64,000 nt of DNA from Aliiroseovarius lamellibrachiae (GCF_018599245.1 NZ_JAHEVJ010000010.1:62001-126000), one strand, 5' to 3'. Numbered from the stretch's first letter, positions 17,807 through 27,332 are shown. Translations and numbers: made by a program. The notes: a model not told the origin generated them from the sequence alone.

Positions 17807-18609
17807 TGTTCAAACGCGCTGCAAGACATACGCGGCTGTGGCTGTTTATTGTCGTTTGTGGCCTACCGGACCTCGCCATATCTGGGCAGACAGGGGTTGC
17901 AAAATCTCTTGAAGAGAGATCGCCGCGCGTGAGCGTTCGTCGCGACATTCCCATGAAGGACCTTTTGCCCGGCTGCATTCCAAACCCCGATAAACTCCCC
18001 TGTGGAAAGATGAGAACAATTTTGTTTCAGGGGCCATTTGAGTACCCACAGGAAAAGGCGGTCCAGTTAGGTCTGGAAGGCTTGCCTTATAGCTATGTTA
18101 ATGTGGCATGGTATTGGTCAAATCGAGATATAGACCAATGGAAATGTACACCCGAAGTATTTACGGAGTTTCGCGATTGGTACAGTGCCACTGCAGCCGC
18201 TTCTTTGACAAGTGATTGGTATATTTCACTGCTACCAAACGAACCAAGTCGCTGCCTGTTTGCCTTTCCGCCTAACGAGCAAAACAACGGGGATGTGTTT
18301 GTGGTTTATTCGCAGGGGAAAATTCTAGGGCGGCTAAGTTGCAGTACATTTAGGGCATTCCCCAATCCGCAATGCGAATTGAAGTTTACTTACCAAAATG
18401 TGTTTTGGGCAGATTTAGGGCGTTTTCCACGCGCCAGCGCCGAGCTTGTGCTAAGCAACCTCCCCCACATTGTCGCCACCGCAGAACAGAGCTTTGCGCG
18501 TGACGTAGATGTGCCGTTACATTCACAGACCACAACTGACGCGGTGCATTTGGATGAGACCGCCAAGGTGCGTATTGGTGAGATCAACCGTGAATTCAAA
18601 AAACGTTGA
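17806..18609 (+). CDS. Secreted or membrane-anchored protein of unknown function
   Basis: A 267-residue protein I do not recognise. It begins with a basic stretch and a hydrophobic segment (LWLFIVVCGLPDLAISG) that could be a signal peptide or anchor. The mature part is rich in aromatic residues, has Cys residues (LLPGCIP, LPCGK, KCTP, RCLF, LSCS, PQCELK) that could form disulfides, and ends with a basic helix. The start overlaps the MFS stop as TGATG, so it is co-translated with it. The middle has noticeably more A/T-rich codons than the neighbouring genes, suggesting recent acquisition or weak selection. Confidence 0.65.
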   Translation: MFKRAARHTRLWLFIVVCGLPDLAISGQTGVAKSLEERSPRVSVRRDIPMKDLLPGCIPNPDKLPCGKMRTILFQGPFEYPQEKAVQLGLEGLPYSYVNVAWYWSNRDIDQWKCTPEVFTEFRDWYSATAAASLTSDWYISLLPNEPSRCLFAFPPNEQNNGDVFVVYSQGKILGRLSCSTFRAFPNPQCELKFTYQNVFWADLGRFPRASAELVLSNLPHIVATAEQSFARDVDVPLHSQTTTDAVHLDETAKVRIGEINREFKKR

Positions 18610-18632
18610 AAGGGCCATGTTGCGCCGGGCTA

Positions 18633-18914
18633 TTAACCGCCGATAACCCGTGACTTTCGCCCACCTCGCCGTTTCGCCTCGCCTTCCGGCGCGTCTAGGG
18701 CCGCTTGCAACACGCCGGTCATGGGATGGTCGGGCGCGGCGTTTCCATAAGCTTCGATCAGCAACTTGATCCGCTCGGCCTGCGGCATCTCATGATCTTC
18801 AAACAGCGCCCAGTCCAGAAAAATTGACCGGCATTCCTCTACCCGAATACCCTCAATCAAATAGCTGTCTTTGATCAGCCCGCGTTTGTCGATTTCTGCA
18901 ATCATATCGCTCAT
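18633..18914 (-). CDS. Small conserved-looking protein of unknown function
   Basis: A 93-residue acidic, mostly helical protein. Notable parts are VEECRSIFLDWALFEDHEMPQAERIKLLIEAYG and a short basic C-terminus (KRRGGRKSR). No known catalytic motif. The ATG before SDMIAEIDKRG follows a GGAAG ribosome site; the frame runs 10 codons further without one. It lies 41 bases downstream of glnE on the same strand and is probably co-transcribed. Confidence 0.7.
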   Translation of the reverse strand: MSDMIAEIDKRGLIKDSYLIEGIRVEECRSIFLDWALFEDHEMPQAERIKLLIEAYGNAAPDHPMTGVLQAALDAPEGEAKRRGGRKSRVIGG

Positions 18915-18955
18915 CTTTTCTTCCCTTTCCCCCACTTTGAACACCTTTTGTGTCC

Positions 18956-21754
18956 TTAGGACGGAGGCGCCGCGAGCACTTGTTCAATCGCCGCAGCCGC
19001 CAGTTTTGCCTTCTGCTGCAGATCGCGAATAAGATCATCTTCGCTTTCCGCCCCAGTTTCACGCAGCAGTAAATCCTGCCCACCCTGCCCCACATCCTCA
19101 AGATCCAATGGCGCATCGCTGAGCAGTTTTGACGCTGCCTGCATACGCCACATTAGATCGTGACTGGCCGCCATCGCTTGACCTTGCGCGTCAGAGAACC
19201 ATCCAATTGCGACCCCTTGGGCGATCTGATCACTTGGGGTACGCGCTGTGTCTGGCGACAGTAAAGCGGCGGCTTGGGCGACCAGCTCCACATCTTGCAA
19301 ATGCCCAACGCCCAATTTCGCCTCTAGTGCGCCGCGTCCTTCGCCTTTGGCCGCAGCCAATTTTTCGCGCATGTCCTGCACATCGGTGATGACCTTGGCG
19401 GGGTCGCGATCAAAGCACAACACCTCTTGTCGCGTGTCCTCATAGGCTTGTGCCAGATCACTTGGACCCGCCACAACACGGGCGCGCGTTAGGGCCAAAT
19501 GCTCCCACGTCCACGCCTCAACCCTTTGGTATTCCTTGAAACTTTCGATAGAGGTCGCCACCGGGCCTTGCCGACCAGAGGGGCGCAGGCGCATGTCAAT
19601 TTCATAAAGCTTGCCTTCCGCCATAGGCGCGGACACCGCTGTCACAAAGGCTTGTGTTAAGCGCGCGTAATAGGGCTTTGTGGCCAAGGGGCGGCGCCCC
19701 TCAGACATATCTTGTCCATCGGCGTCATAGATCACAATCAGGTCGAGGTCTGATGTGGCCGACAGCGACCGCGCGCCCAGGCTGCCCATACCAACAATCA
19801 CCGCGCCTTTGCCCGGAGGCGGTCCGTGTTTGGTTGAGAAATTTTCAATAACTTCGGGCCACAATCCCGAAATCACCGCATCCGCAAGGTCGGTATATTG
19901 CCGCCCAGCCTCTCGTGCATCCACCAAACCACGCAAAAAATGCACCCCAATCCTAAAGTGCCATTCCTTCATCCAACGCCGGGTTGTGTCCAGTTTCGCC
20001 TCGTAATCGGGCGCATCTTTCAAACGGGTCGAAAGACCATGAAGCAGCGCATCTGCCCCCGGCCAAGGTTCAAAAAATCCCCCACCAATCACCGCGTCCA
20101 ACACCTGCGCATTATGACCCAAATAGGCCGCAAGCGCTGGGGCCGTGGCGGCGATATCAACGATCAAATCCACAAGCGTTGGGTTGGCTTCAAACAGGGA
20201 AAACAGCTGAACACCAGCGGGCAAACGCTTTAGAAACCCATCAAATTGGATCAGCGCATCATGTGGCCTTGGGGCTGCGGCCAGCCGCGCCAGTAGATCA
20301 GGTTTTAGCCGGTTAAAAATCTCAACCGCGCGCGAGGATCGCAGACAGGAGTAACTCTCCCATTTTGCGACAATCTCCGCCTCATTTTCCGTAAGCTCTG
20401 GTACGGATTTCCCACCATCCTCGGGTGCAAAAAAGCCCTCGGTCACCTCATGAACTTCGTCCAATGCCGTGTGAATGCGCGTCTTAAGCGCGTCCGTGTC
20501 CCCCTCGCCCATCATCCGCGCCAAGCGATCAAACTCCTCATCGGATGAGGGAAGCTTATGGGTCTGTGCGTCGCGAAACATCTGAACGCGGTGCTCCACT
20601 TCGCGGTGGAAACGGTAGTGGTCCGTCAAGATCTCTGCGGTCTCAGGCGGGATCCAATTTGCAGTCGCAAGGGCCGCGAGCCCCGGCACGGTGCCGCGTT
20701 CACGCAGGCTCTCATCACGTCCCCCTGCAATGATTTGCCGGGTCTGGGTGAAGAACTCAATCTCACGAATGCCACCACGCCCAAGCTTCATATCATGCCC
20801 CGGCAGGGTGATTTTGCCATGCAAGCCCTTATGTGCCCGGATCCGTAACCGCATGTCGTGGGCATCCTGAATCGCTGCAAAATCAAGGTGTTTGCGCCAA
20901 ATAAAGGGCCGCAGACGTTTCAAATACGCCTCCCCCGCCGCAAGATCCCCACCGCAAGGGCGCGCCTTGATATGCGCGGCCCGCTCCCATGTCCGGCCCA
21001 GGCTTTCGTAATAGCGCTCTGCCGCTTCCATCGACACACAGACCGGCGTCACCGAGGGATCCGGTCGCAGGCGCAAATCAGTGCGGAATACGTAACCATC
21101 CGCCGTCAGTTCTGACAACATCGCGCTCATCCGGCGGGTGGCGCGAATGAAGCTCGACCGGGCCTCGTGAAAATCATCATCCGAGAATTTGCTGTCATCA
21201 AAGAGCATAATAAGGTCGATGTCAGAGCTGTAATTCAGCTCTCCCGCGCCCATTTTCCCCATCGCCAGCGCCACCATGCCCCCCGCTGTCTCAATGTCAT
21301 CTTCGCTCACACCGGGCAGCTTATTGCGGCGCACCTCTTGCCCCACTTGAAACTTCATGGCCGTGTCGGTGGCATATCCAGCAAAATCCGTGAGCGCCCC
21401 GGTGACCTCTTCCAAGGTCCAGACCCCAGCAAGATCAGCCAACCCCGTCAAAAGGGCAACGCGCTGTTTGGCAATGCGAAGTGCGGATCTAAGCGCGCTG
21501 TCACTGTCGCCAGTAATGTCCGCCATGGCACCCGCAAACGCCGCTTCGGGACTTTGGGACAGCGCGTCGCGCAACCAATCCGCCTGTTTCTCCATCAACC
21601 CCTTCAAATAAGGAGAGCACCCAGCCCCCCCCGTTAAAACATCCCGCACATCAGCAGCAACATCGCCAAACTGCGCAGCGATATCGCCCGCGGGATCAGG
21701 GTCGTAAGCGATGGGCGTTCGGGTGATGCGGGCGGCGAATGGTTTATGGATCAT
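18956..21754 (-). CDS. glnE: Bifunctional glutamine synthetase adenylyltransferase/deadenylase
   Basis: Adds AMP to, or removes it from, glutamine synthetase under control of the PII protein, setting nitrogen assimilation. The product (932 residues) shows two nucleotidyltransferase halves: an N-terminal one with LNYSSDIDLIMLFDD, and a C-terminal one with SATSDLDLIVIYDADG. Each has the GxDxD metal pattern in the form SDIDL/SDLDL. The frame is open 68 codons further upstream but those residues are unlike the family, so the ATG before IHKPFAARITRTP was chosen. It diverges from the YbaK gene. Confidence 0.95.
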   Translation of the reverse strand: MIHKPFAARITRTPIAYDPDPAGDIAAQFGDVAADVRDVLTGGAGCSPYLKGLMEKQADWLRDALSQSPEAAFAGAMADITGDSDSALRSALRIAKQRVALLTGLADLAGVWTLEEVTGALTDFAGYATDTAMKFQVGQEVRRNKLPGVSEDDIETAGGMVALAMGKMGAGELNYSSDIDLIMLFDDSKFSDDDFHEARSSFIRATRRMSAMLSELTADGYVFRTDLRLRPDPSVTPVCVSMEAAERYYESLGRTWERAAHIKARPCGGDLAAGEAYLKRLRPFIWRKHLDFAAIQDAHDMRLRIRAHKGLHGKITLPGHDMKLGRGGIREIEFFTQTRQIIAGGRDESLRERGTVPGLAALATANWIPPETAEILTDHYRFHREVEHRVQMFRDAQTHKLPSSDEEFDRLARMMGEGDTDALKTRIHTALDEVHEVTEGFFAPEDGGKSVPELTENEAEIVAKWESYSCLRSSRAVEIFNRLKPDLLARLAAAPRPHDALIQFDGFLKRLPAGVQLFSLFEANPTLVDLIVDIAATAPALAAYLGHNAQVLDAVIGGGFFEPWPGADALLHGLSTRLKDAPDYEAKLDTTRRWMKEWHFRIGVHFLRGLVDAREAGRQYTDLADAVISGLWPEVIENFSTKHGPPPGKGAVIVGMGSLGARSLSATSDLDLIVIYDADGQDMSEGRRPLATKPYYARLTQAFVTAVSAPMAEGKLYEIDMRLRPSGRQGPVATSIESFKEYQRVEAWTWEHLALTRARVVAGPSDLAQAYEDTRQEVLCFDRDPAKVITDVQDMREKLAAAKGEGRGALEAKLGVGHLQDVELVAQAAALLSPDTARTPSDQIAQGVAIGWFSDAQGQAMAASHDLMWRMQAASKLLSDAPLDLEDVGQGGQDLLLRETGAESEDDLIRDLQQKAKLAAAAIEQVLAAPPS

Positions 21755-21873
21755 AGGCCAAAAATGCGCCGGGGGTGCGGGCGGGTCAACCACCCACTGA
21801 CCCCTGCGACAATCAGGTTGCTTGTTTTGCCGATGGGACCATATGTTAGTCGTGATCTTAACAAGAGGCGACC

Positions 21874-22344
21874 ATGTCAAAGAGCTTAAAACGGGTGCGT
21901 GCAGCGTTAGAAGCGGCCGAAATGAATGTGGACATTCTGGAAATGACCGAAGGCACACGCACGGCGGCAGATGCGGCGAAAGCAGCAGGGTGCCATCTTG
22001 ACCAGATCGTCAAATCCATCATCTTTAAAGGCGAGGCCAGCGGCGCAGCTGTGTTGTTCTTAACCGCAGGCGGCAATCAGGTGGATAGCGAAAAAGCCGC
22101 AAAACTGGCTGGCGAACCCTTAGGCAAAGCGGATGCGGGGCTGATCCGTGCCCAAACCGGCTTTGCCATTGGTGGGGTGGCCCCCATCGGGCACCTCTCG
22201 CCGATCCGCGCCTTTTACGACGCGCGATTGATGGCGTTTGAGACGGTCTGGGCCGCAGCAGGCACGCCGCGTCATGTGTTTGAGGCCCCACCACACGCGC
22301 TGATAACAGCCAGCGATGCATGCCCCGGTGATTTCACCGTCTAA
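21874..22344 (+). CDS. YbaK/EbsC-type aminoacyl-tRNA deacylase
   Basis: A 156-residue single-domain protein of the YbaK/ProX family, which hydrolyses mischarged aminoacyl-tRNA in trans. The typical features are AAGCHLDQIVKSIIFKGE near residue 37, the LFLTAGGNQVD strand, ADAGLIRAQTGFAIGGVAPIGH and a terminal FEAPPHALI. The conserved Lys of the family falls in IVKSIIF. It diverges from glnE, with 119 bases between starts. Confidence 0.88.
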   Translation: MSKSLKRVRAALEAAEMNVDILEMTEGTRTAADAAKAAGCHLDQIVKSIIFKGEASGAAVLFLTAGGNQVDSEKAAKLAGEPLGKADAGLIRAQTGFAIGGVAPIGHLSPIRAFYDARLMAFETVWAAAGTPRHVFEAPPHALITASDACPGDFTV

Positions 22345-22423
22345 AGCAGCACATCCAGAGAAAATCGAAGGGACCGCCCCTTCCGACAATTTTTTTCGTT
22401 TAAATACAGTTATATAAAAAATA

Positions 22424-22444
22424 AATGTAAAAAACATTCACATA
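22424..22444. promoter_or_regulatory. Operator half of a repeated palindrome, distal copy
   Basis: ATGTAAA-N5-TTCACAT with flanking A bases; 18 of 21 positions match the proximal copy 59 bases downstream. One base breaks the symmetry of this copy. See the proximal copy. Confidence 0.5.
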
Positions 22445-22482
22445 CACTCTTGCAGCCACCACCCCAAACACCCAAATGCTGT

Positions 22483-22503
22483 AATGTGAAAGGCATTCAC
22501 ATA
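22483..22503. promoter_or_regulatory. Perfect palindromic operator before DUF2852 gene
   Basis: ATGTGAA-N5-TTCACAT is a perfect 7-bp inverted repeat, 24 bases before the DUF2852 start. The core TGTGA...TCACA resembles a CRP/FNR site but with a spacer one base longer, so another family of regulator is likely. Two copies in tandem point to cooperative binding. Confidence 0.6.
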
Positions 22504-22526
22504 AACATCAAACACGGAGAACCATC

Positions 22527-23027
22527 ATGACCATCGCCGCCCAACCGCAAATGTCAAACACCCCTCAGGGCTGGCTGTCACGCGCAGAGCACTGGCTGGA
22601 CCAACGAGGCAAAGGCGCCTGGATCGCTGCCATGGTTGTGTCCTTCATCTTTGTCTGGCCCATCGGCCTTGCCCTTCTTGCCTATATGATCTGGAGCAAA
22701 CGCATGTTTTCAAAATCCTGTTCACGTCGTAACCACAGTGGCTTTACCGGCGATCAGCGTTACGCCCGCCGCCATGGGTTCCGCAGCTCAGGCAACACGG
22801 CATTTGATTCCTATAAAGCCGAAACCCTGCGCCGCTTGATGAGCGAGCAAGACGCCTTTGAGGCCTTCTTGGAACGTCTGCGCGCCGCCAAAGACAAGTC
22901 AGAGTTTGACCAATTCATGGATGATCGTGCAGAGACCGCCAGCCAATCGCGTGCGGATGTGGAAGACATCGACGATACGACAGATGATGGCGAACTGCTT
23001 GACGAGCCGAAGAAATCGGACAAATAA
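22527..23027 (+). CDS. DUF2852 membrane protein
   Basis: A 166-residue protein with one or two hydrophobic segments (IAAMVVSFIFVWPIGLALLAYMIW, residues about 33-56), preceded by LSRAEHWLDQRGKG and followed by a basic loop. A middle helical part (FDSYKAETLRRLMSEQDAFEAFLERLRAAKDKSEFDQFM) and an acidic tail complete it. This matches DUF2852, a family common in Rhodobacteraceae with no known function. It leads a plus-strand series with an RDD protein and bpt; two copies of a palindrome precede it. Confidence 0.85.
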   Translation: MTIAAQPQMSNTPQGWLSRAEHWLDQRGKGAWIAAMVVSFIFVWPIGLALLAYMIWSKRMFSKSCSRRNHSGFTGDQRYARRHGFRSSGNTAFDSYKAETLRRLMSEQDAFEAFLERLRAAKDKSEFDQFMDDRAETASQSRADVEDIDDTTDDGELLDEPKKSDK

Positions 23028-23102
23028 GCCCTGTCCCCCGCCCCACTGGTGCCTCGCCAGTGGGGAATTTCCCAACAAGACCTGACAAAGAGATCCAAGC
23101 CA

Positions 23103-23561
23103 ATGTCGCGCACCCTTGATGCCCTTTGGGGTCTTCCTGACCCGGAAACCCAGCCCGAGTTTTACGACCACGTTGCCATGAAACGTGCGTTTGCTTGGAT
23201 GATTGATGCCGGGTTGATCTTTGCACTGACCCTGATGATTGCGCTCCTGACCTTTGGAATAGGTTTCTTTGTCTTCATTCCCCTGTGGCTGGTGATGGAT
23301 TTTCTGTACCGGATGATCAGTGTCAGCAATCGGTCCGCAACACCGGGCATGCGCCTTATGGCGATTGAGTTGCGCACTGGCCGCGGCGAACGCTTTGACG
23401 TCCCCACCGCCTTTTTTCACGTCGCCGGCTATTACATCACAATGATGACCGTTATTTTACAGGTCTTGTCGATCGCAATGTTGTTCAGCACGGCCCGACG
23501 CCAATCTCTGACCGATATGTTCCTTGGAACCGCAGCCATCAACCGATTTGCCACAAGCTGA
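23103..23561 (+). CDS. RDD family membrane protein
   Basis: A 152-residue protein with the RDD-family layout: MKRAFAWMIDAGLIFALTLMIALLTFGIGFFVFIPLW (first helix pair), SATPGMRLMAIELRTGRGER, then another hydrophobic part and SLTDMFLGT near the end. The first Arg-Asp pair of the name appears as RAFAWMID. Function is not known; some family members are linked to osmotic stress. The ATG at 23103 fits the family start and lies 75 bases after the DUF2852 gene. Confidence 0.82.
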   Translation: MSRTLDALWGLPDPETQPEFYDHVAMKRAFAWMIDAGLIFALTLMIALLTFGIGFFVFIPLWLVMDFLYRMISVSNRSATPGMRLMAIELRTGRGERFDVPTAFFHVAGYYITMMTVILQVLSIAMLFSTARRQSLTDMFLGTAAINRFATS

Positions 23562-23708
23562 CCCCGTGGGGTCAGCCCATCCCACAGCATATCCCAAAGC
23601 ATTTCCGCAGAAATCCCCACGGGCGTTTACCCTTTTCTCTTAAGGGGCTTGAAGGATGAGGGTCTGAAGCGTTACCTTTTTGGAAACCATGATCAACATC
23701 GGATCCCT

Positions 23709-24539
23709 ATGCGCCATTCATTGCCTCTTGCCCCGCAGTTCTACGTGACGGCTCCTCAGACGTGCCCCTATTTGGACGACAGGCAAGAACGCAAGCTGTT
23801 CACCGCGCTGCAAGGTGAACATGCAAACAAGCTGAATGACACACTTTCCAAACAAGGGTTCCGTCGATCGCAAAACGTGCTTTACCGCCCGTCATGTGCC
23901 GAATGCAACGCCTGTATGTCCGCGCGGATCCGGGTGGCCGACTTCACCCCAACCAAAAGCCAAAAGCGCACCAGTAAGAAAAATGACTTTCTGAACCGTC
24001 GCGCCCGTGCCCCCTGGGCCACAGAAGATCAGTTTGATCTGTTTCGCACCTATCTTGACAGTCGCCACGCGGATGGCGGCATGGCGGATATGGATGTGTT
24101 TGAGTTTGCCGCGATGATCGAAGAGACCCCAATCAAAACGCGTGTCATAGAATATCGCCCCACAAGTGGTGAAAGCAAAGGCGAACTGACCGCGGTTTGC
24201 CTGACCGATGTGCTCGATGATGGGTTGTCGATGGTCTATTCCTTTTATGACCCTACCCGGCGAGACCTGTCGCTTGGCACCTATATGATCCTTGATCACA
24301 TCGATCTGGCCCGCGAAGTTGGGCTTCCTTACGTCTATCTTGGCTATTGGGTGCCCGGCAGCCCGAAGATGGATTACAAAGCCAAATTCGCAGCCCTTGA
24401 GATCTATAAAAACGGCACTTGGGTTGATTTGGAGCATGTGCAAGACCACGAAGATGACATGCACCCCCTGTCGACCGATCCGATTGCAGAACAGGTTGCG
24501 GGGATTGCGTTGCCTGATCTTGGCGCCATCGAAACCTGA
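23709..24539 (+). CDS. bpt: Aspartate/glutamate leucyltransferase
   Basis: Transfers leucine from leucyl-tRNA to N-terminal Asp or Glu of proteins, marking them for ClpAP by the bacterial N-end rule. The 276-residue protein starts [22 protein letters not shown] and includes [19 protein letters not shown] (Cys cluster), [19 protein letters not shown] and [19 protein letters not shown], all typical of Bpt. The frame is open 20 codons further with a weak TTG, but the ATG is the conserved start. A leucyl-transferring enzyme upstream of the leucine/valine genes is probably coincidental. Confidence 0.93.
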   Translation: MRHSLPLAPQFYVTAPQTCPYLDDRQERKLFTALQGEHANKLNDTLSKQGFRRSQNVLYRPSCAECNACMSARIRVADFTPTKSQKRTSKKNDFLNRRARAPWATEDQFDLFRTYLDSRHADGGMADMDVFEFAAMIEETPIKTRVIEYRPTSGESKGELTAVCLTDVLDDGLSMVYSFYDPTRRDLSLGTYMILDHIDLAREVGLPYVYLGYWVPGSPKMDYKAKFAALEIYKNGTWVDLEHVQDHEDDMHPLSTDPIAEQVAGIALPDLGAIET

Positions 24540-24725
24540 TTTTCGGCACTGATTTCTCAAGACTTAACGCATTTGAATTGAGCTGAGCATGCTCGCTCTT
24601 GCTGGTGAATGCTGCAATCGCAGAAAAACTGGCTTAAATTTCCCGATGTTTCCAAAAATTACCGAACCGCGCAATAAAAGTACAAAAAATCGCACGCTGC
24701 GACACTTTATTCGTTCATTTCGCTG

Positions 24726-24752
24726 TTGACGCCCCCGCGCACCAATCATAAT
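24726..24752 (+). promoter_or_regulatory. Promoter candidate for the ilv leader
   Basis: TTGACG (24726-24731) and CATAAT (24747-24752) are near-consensus -35 and -10 boxes 15 bases apart; a register with TAATGT gives 17. The predicted start is near 24759, about 34 bases before the leader peptide ATG. Confidence 0.45.
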
Positions 24753-24792
24753 GTCGCAAACGAAGTCAACAAAGCCTCAAGGGATCACAGAG

Positions 24793-24840
24793 ATGCAAAG
24801 CCTTCTCGTCGTCATTGGAAATTCGCGCATGGGCCGGTAA
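24793..24840 (+). CDS. ilv operon leader peptide, 15 residues
   Basis: A short frame encoding MQSLLVVIGNSRMGR. Five successive codons (bases 24802-24816) specify Leu-Leu-Val-Val-Ile, exactly the three products of the branched-chain pathway served by the downstream acetolactate synthase. It lies between a promoter candidate and an attenuator, 92 bases before the ilv large-subunit start. Known leader peptides of ilvB and ilvGMEDA operons work this way: scarce charged tRNA stalls the ribosome on these codons and blocks terminator formation. Too short for standard gene finders. Confidence 0.85.
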   Translation: MQSLLVVIGNSRMGR

Positions 24841-24892
24841 CGGAACCTAAATATTCCCCATGCGCCCTCGACACTCTCGGGGGCTTTTTTTT
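24825..24892 (+). promoter_or_regulatory. Transcription attenuator of the ilv operon
   Basis: Two competing stems: GCGCATGGG (24825-24833) pairs perfectly with CCCATGCGC (24857-24865), and GCCCTCGA (24864-24871) pairs with TCGGGGGC (24877-24884, one G-U) before eight T residues. The first stem shares two bases with the terminator and overlaps the last codons of the leader peptide. A ribosome stalled on Leu/Val/Ile codons would leave the first stem free to form. The overlap is small, so the exact switch geometry is inference. Confidence 0.75.
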
Positions 24893-24931
24893 AGACACTT
24901 CAAAAATGTAAGCGTGCAGACGGAGAGCAAG

Positions 24932-26686
24932 ATGACACGTCAAATGACCGGAGCGAAAATGGTAGTTCAAGCCCTGAAGGATCAGGGTGTGGACACAGTC
25001 TTTGGCTATCCGGGGGGCGCCGTCCTACCGATTTACGATGAGATTTTTCAGCAAAATGACATTCGCCACATTCTGGTACGTCATGAACAAGGGGCTGTGC
25101 ATGCCGCCGAGGGTTACGCGCGTTCCACCGGCAAACCGGGTGTTGTTCTGGTGACCTCCGGTCCCGGCGCCACCAATGCGGTGACCGGTCTGACCGATGC
25201 GCTTTTGGATTCGATCCCGATTGTGGTTCTGACCGGTCAGGTTCCGACCTTCATGATCGGCACCGATGGCTTCCAAGAGGCCGACACCGTTGGCATCACC
25301 CGCCCCTGCACCAAGCACAACTGGCTTGTGAAAGAGACCGATAAGCTCGCGGATGTGATCCATCAGGCGTTCCATGTGGCCATTTCGGGTCGCCCTGGCC
25401 CGACGTTGGTGGATATTCCAAAGGATGTTCAGTTTGCAACGGGGTCTTACACCCCACCGGCAAAAGCAAACGTCGCCCATTACCAGCCGCCAGTGCGCGG
25501 CGACAAAGATATGATCACCGAACTGGTGGCCGCGATGGAAGCCGCGGAACGCCCCGTGTTTTACACCGGCGGCGGGGTGATCAATTCGGGCAATGGCGCG
25601 TGTCAGTTGCTGCGTGAATTGGTAGAAGCCACAGGTTTCCCCATCACCTCAACCTTGATGGGCCTTGGCGCCTATCCTGCCTCTGGCGAGAAATGGCTGG
25701 GGATGTTGGGGATGCATGGGCTTTATGAGGCCAATATGGCGATGCATGATTGTGATCTGATGATCAACATTGGCGCGCGTTTTGACGACCGGATCACCGG
25801 CCGTCTGGATGCCTTCAGCCCCGGATCACAAAAGGCGCATATCGACATTGACCCAAGCTCAATCAACAAAGTGATCCATGTGGACCTGCCCATCATTGGC
25901 GACGTGGGACATGTGCTTGAGGATCTGTTGAGGATTTGGAAGGCCCGTGGCCGCAAAACCAATAAAGCCGCAATCGGCCAATGGTGGGATCAAATCGCAA
26001 CTTGGCGCGACCGCAAATGTCTGAGCTATAACAACAGCGATGAGATTATTCAGCCGCAATTTGCTCTGGAACGCCTTGAGGCGCTGACCAAAGACAAAGA
26101 CCGCTATGTGGCCACCGAAGTGGGCCAACATCAGATGTGGGCGGCGCAATTCCTGGGCTTTGAAGACCCAAATCGGTGGCTGACCTCAGGTGGTCTGGGC
26201 ACCATGGGATACGGGCTTCCGGCCACCGTGGGCGCACAAGTGGCACATCCCGACGCCCTTGTGGTGAACGTCGCGGGTGATGCGTCATGGTTGATGAACA
26301 TGCAGGAAATGGGCACCGCCGTTCAATTCCGCCTGCCGATCAAACAATTCATCCTGAACAACGAGCGTCTGGGCATGGTCCGTCAGTGGCAAGAGCTGCT
26401 GCATGGTGAACGCTATAGCCACAGCTGGTCGGAAAGCCTGCCTGATTTCGTGAAATTGGCCGAAGCCTTTGGCTGTAAAGGCCGCCAGGTCAGCGACCCG
26501 GCCGAGCTGGACGACGCCATTCAGGAAATGCTCGATTATGACGGGCCGTTCATTCTGGATGTCTTGGTCGAGAAACACGCCAACTGCTTCCCGATGATCC
26601 CATCGGGTGCCCCGCATAATGACATGTTGATGGGCGAAGCGGATACACAAGGCGTGATCGGCTCTGCCGGCGCAACTTTGGTTTAA
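24932..26686 (+). CDS. ilvI: Acetolactate synthase, large catalytic subunit
   Basis: Thiamine-diphosphate enzyme making 2-acetolactate and 2-aceto-2-hydroxybutyrate, first common step of valine, leucine and isoleucine synthesis. The 584-residue protein has the catalytic Glu in [16 protein letters not shown], the FAD-binding region and the ThDP motif [22 protein letters not shown], ending in [14 protein letters not shown]. The start ATG before TRQMTG follows GGAGAG at 6 bases. The small subunit gene follows 13 bases later, and expression is probably controlled by the attenuator upstream. Could equally be called ilvB. Confidence 0.97.
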   Translation: MTRQMTGAKMVVQALKDQGVDTVFGYPGGAVLPIYDEIFQQNDIRHILVRHEQGAVHAAEGYARSTGKPGVVLVTSGPGATNAVTGLTDALLDSIPIVVLTGQVPTFMIGTDGFQEADTVGITRPCTKHNWLVKETDKLADVIHQAFHVAISGRPGPTLVDIPKDVQFATGSYTPPAKANVAHYQPPVRGDKDMITELVAAMEAAERPVFYTGGGVINSGNGACQLLRELVEATGFPITSTLMGLGAYPASGEKWLGMLGMHGLYEANMAMHDCDLMINIGARFDDRITGRLDAFSPGSQKAHIDIDPSSINKVIHVDLPIIGDVGHVLEDLLRIWKARGRKTNKAAIGQWWDQIATWRDRKCLSYNNSDEIIQPQFALERLEALTKDKDRYVATEVGQHQMWAAQFLGFEDPNRWLTSGGLGTMGYGLPATVGAQVAHPDALVVNVAGDASWLMNMQEMGTAVQFRLPIKQFILNNERLGMVRQWQELLHGERYSHSWSESLPDFVKLAEAFGCKGRQVSDPAELDDAIQEMLDYDGPFILDVLVEKHANCFPMIPSGAPHNDMLMGEADTQGVIGSAGATLV

Positions 26687-26699
26687 GGAGGGTTATGAA

Positions 26700-27263
26700 A
26701 TGTCTGCTCTAAATATCAAAAAAGGCTCCTCCCGCAATTCGGCCTATGATTTGCGCGACCCCAATTCCGATGTGATCGAACGCCATACGCTGGCCTGCAT
26801 CGTGGACAATGAAGCGGGTGTTTTGGCCCGTGTGATCGGCCTGTTTTCAGGGCGCGGATACAACATCGAAAGCCTTACGGTGGCGGAAGTTGATCACCAA
26901 AGCCATTTGTCGCGGATCACTGTGGTCACCACAGGGACACCTGCGGTCATTGAACAAATCAAAGCGCAGTTGGGCCGGATTGTTCCTGTGCATGACGTGC
27001 ATGATTTGACTGTCGAAGGCCCTGCTGTTGAACGGGAACTGGCGTTATTCAAGGTTGAAGGTGGTGGCGAAAAACGCGTTGAAGCCCTGCGTTTGGCCGA
27101 TATTTTCCGTGCCAATGTTGTGGATTCAACGCTTGGAAGCTTTGTGTTCGAAATCACCGGAACAACTGAGAAAATTTCTGCCTTTGCCGAATTGATGCGC
27201 CCGCTTGGATTAAAAGAAGTGGCGCGAACTGGTGTCGCAGCCTTGTCGCGCGGCGAGGTATAA
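26700..27263 (+). CDS. ilvH: Acetolactate synthase, regulatory small subunit
   Basis: Binds valine and activates the large subunit. The 187-residue protein has an N-terminal ACT domain (HTLACIVDNEAGVLARVIGLFSGRGYNIESLTV) and a C-terminal regulatory domain, usual for the alphaproteobacterial type. The start has an AGGAGG with a proper gap. A hairpin terminator follows 12 bases after the stop, so the operon ends here. Could equally be called ilvN. Confidence 0.96.
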   Translation: MSALNIKKGSSRNSAYDLRDPNSDVIERHTLACIVDNEAGVLARVIGLFSGRGYNIESLTVAEVDHQSHLSRITVVTTGTPAVIEQIKAQLGRIVPVHDVHDLTVEGPAVERELALFKVEGGGEKRVEALRLADIFRANVVDSTLGSFVFEITGTTEKISAFAELMRPLGLKEVARTGVAALSRGEV

Positions 27264-27274
27264 AAGCCAGAAAG

Positions 27275-27304
27275 GCGCAGCTTCGCTCAGGGGGCTGCGC
27301 TTTT
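27275..27304 (+). terminator. Terminator of the ilv operon
   Basis: GCGCAGC (27275-27281) pairs with GCTGCGC (27294-27300) over a 12-base loop, followed by TTTT, 12 bases after the ilvH stop. Confidence 0.8.
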
Positions 27305-27332
27305 ACTTTGCATATTGGGGATCTCTCCCCTC

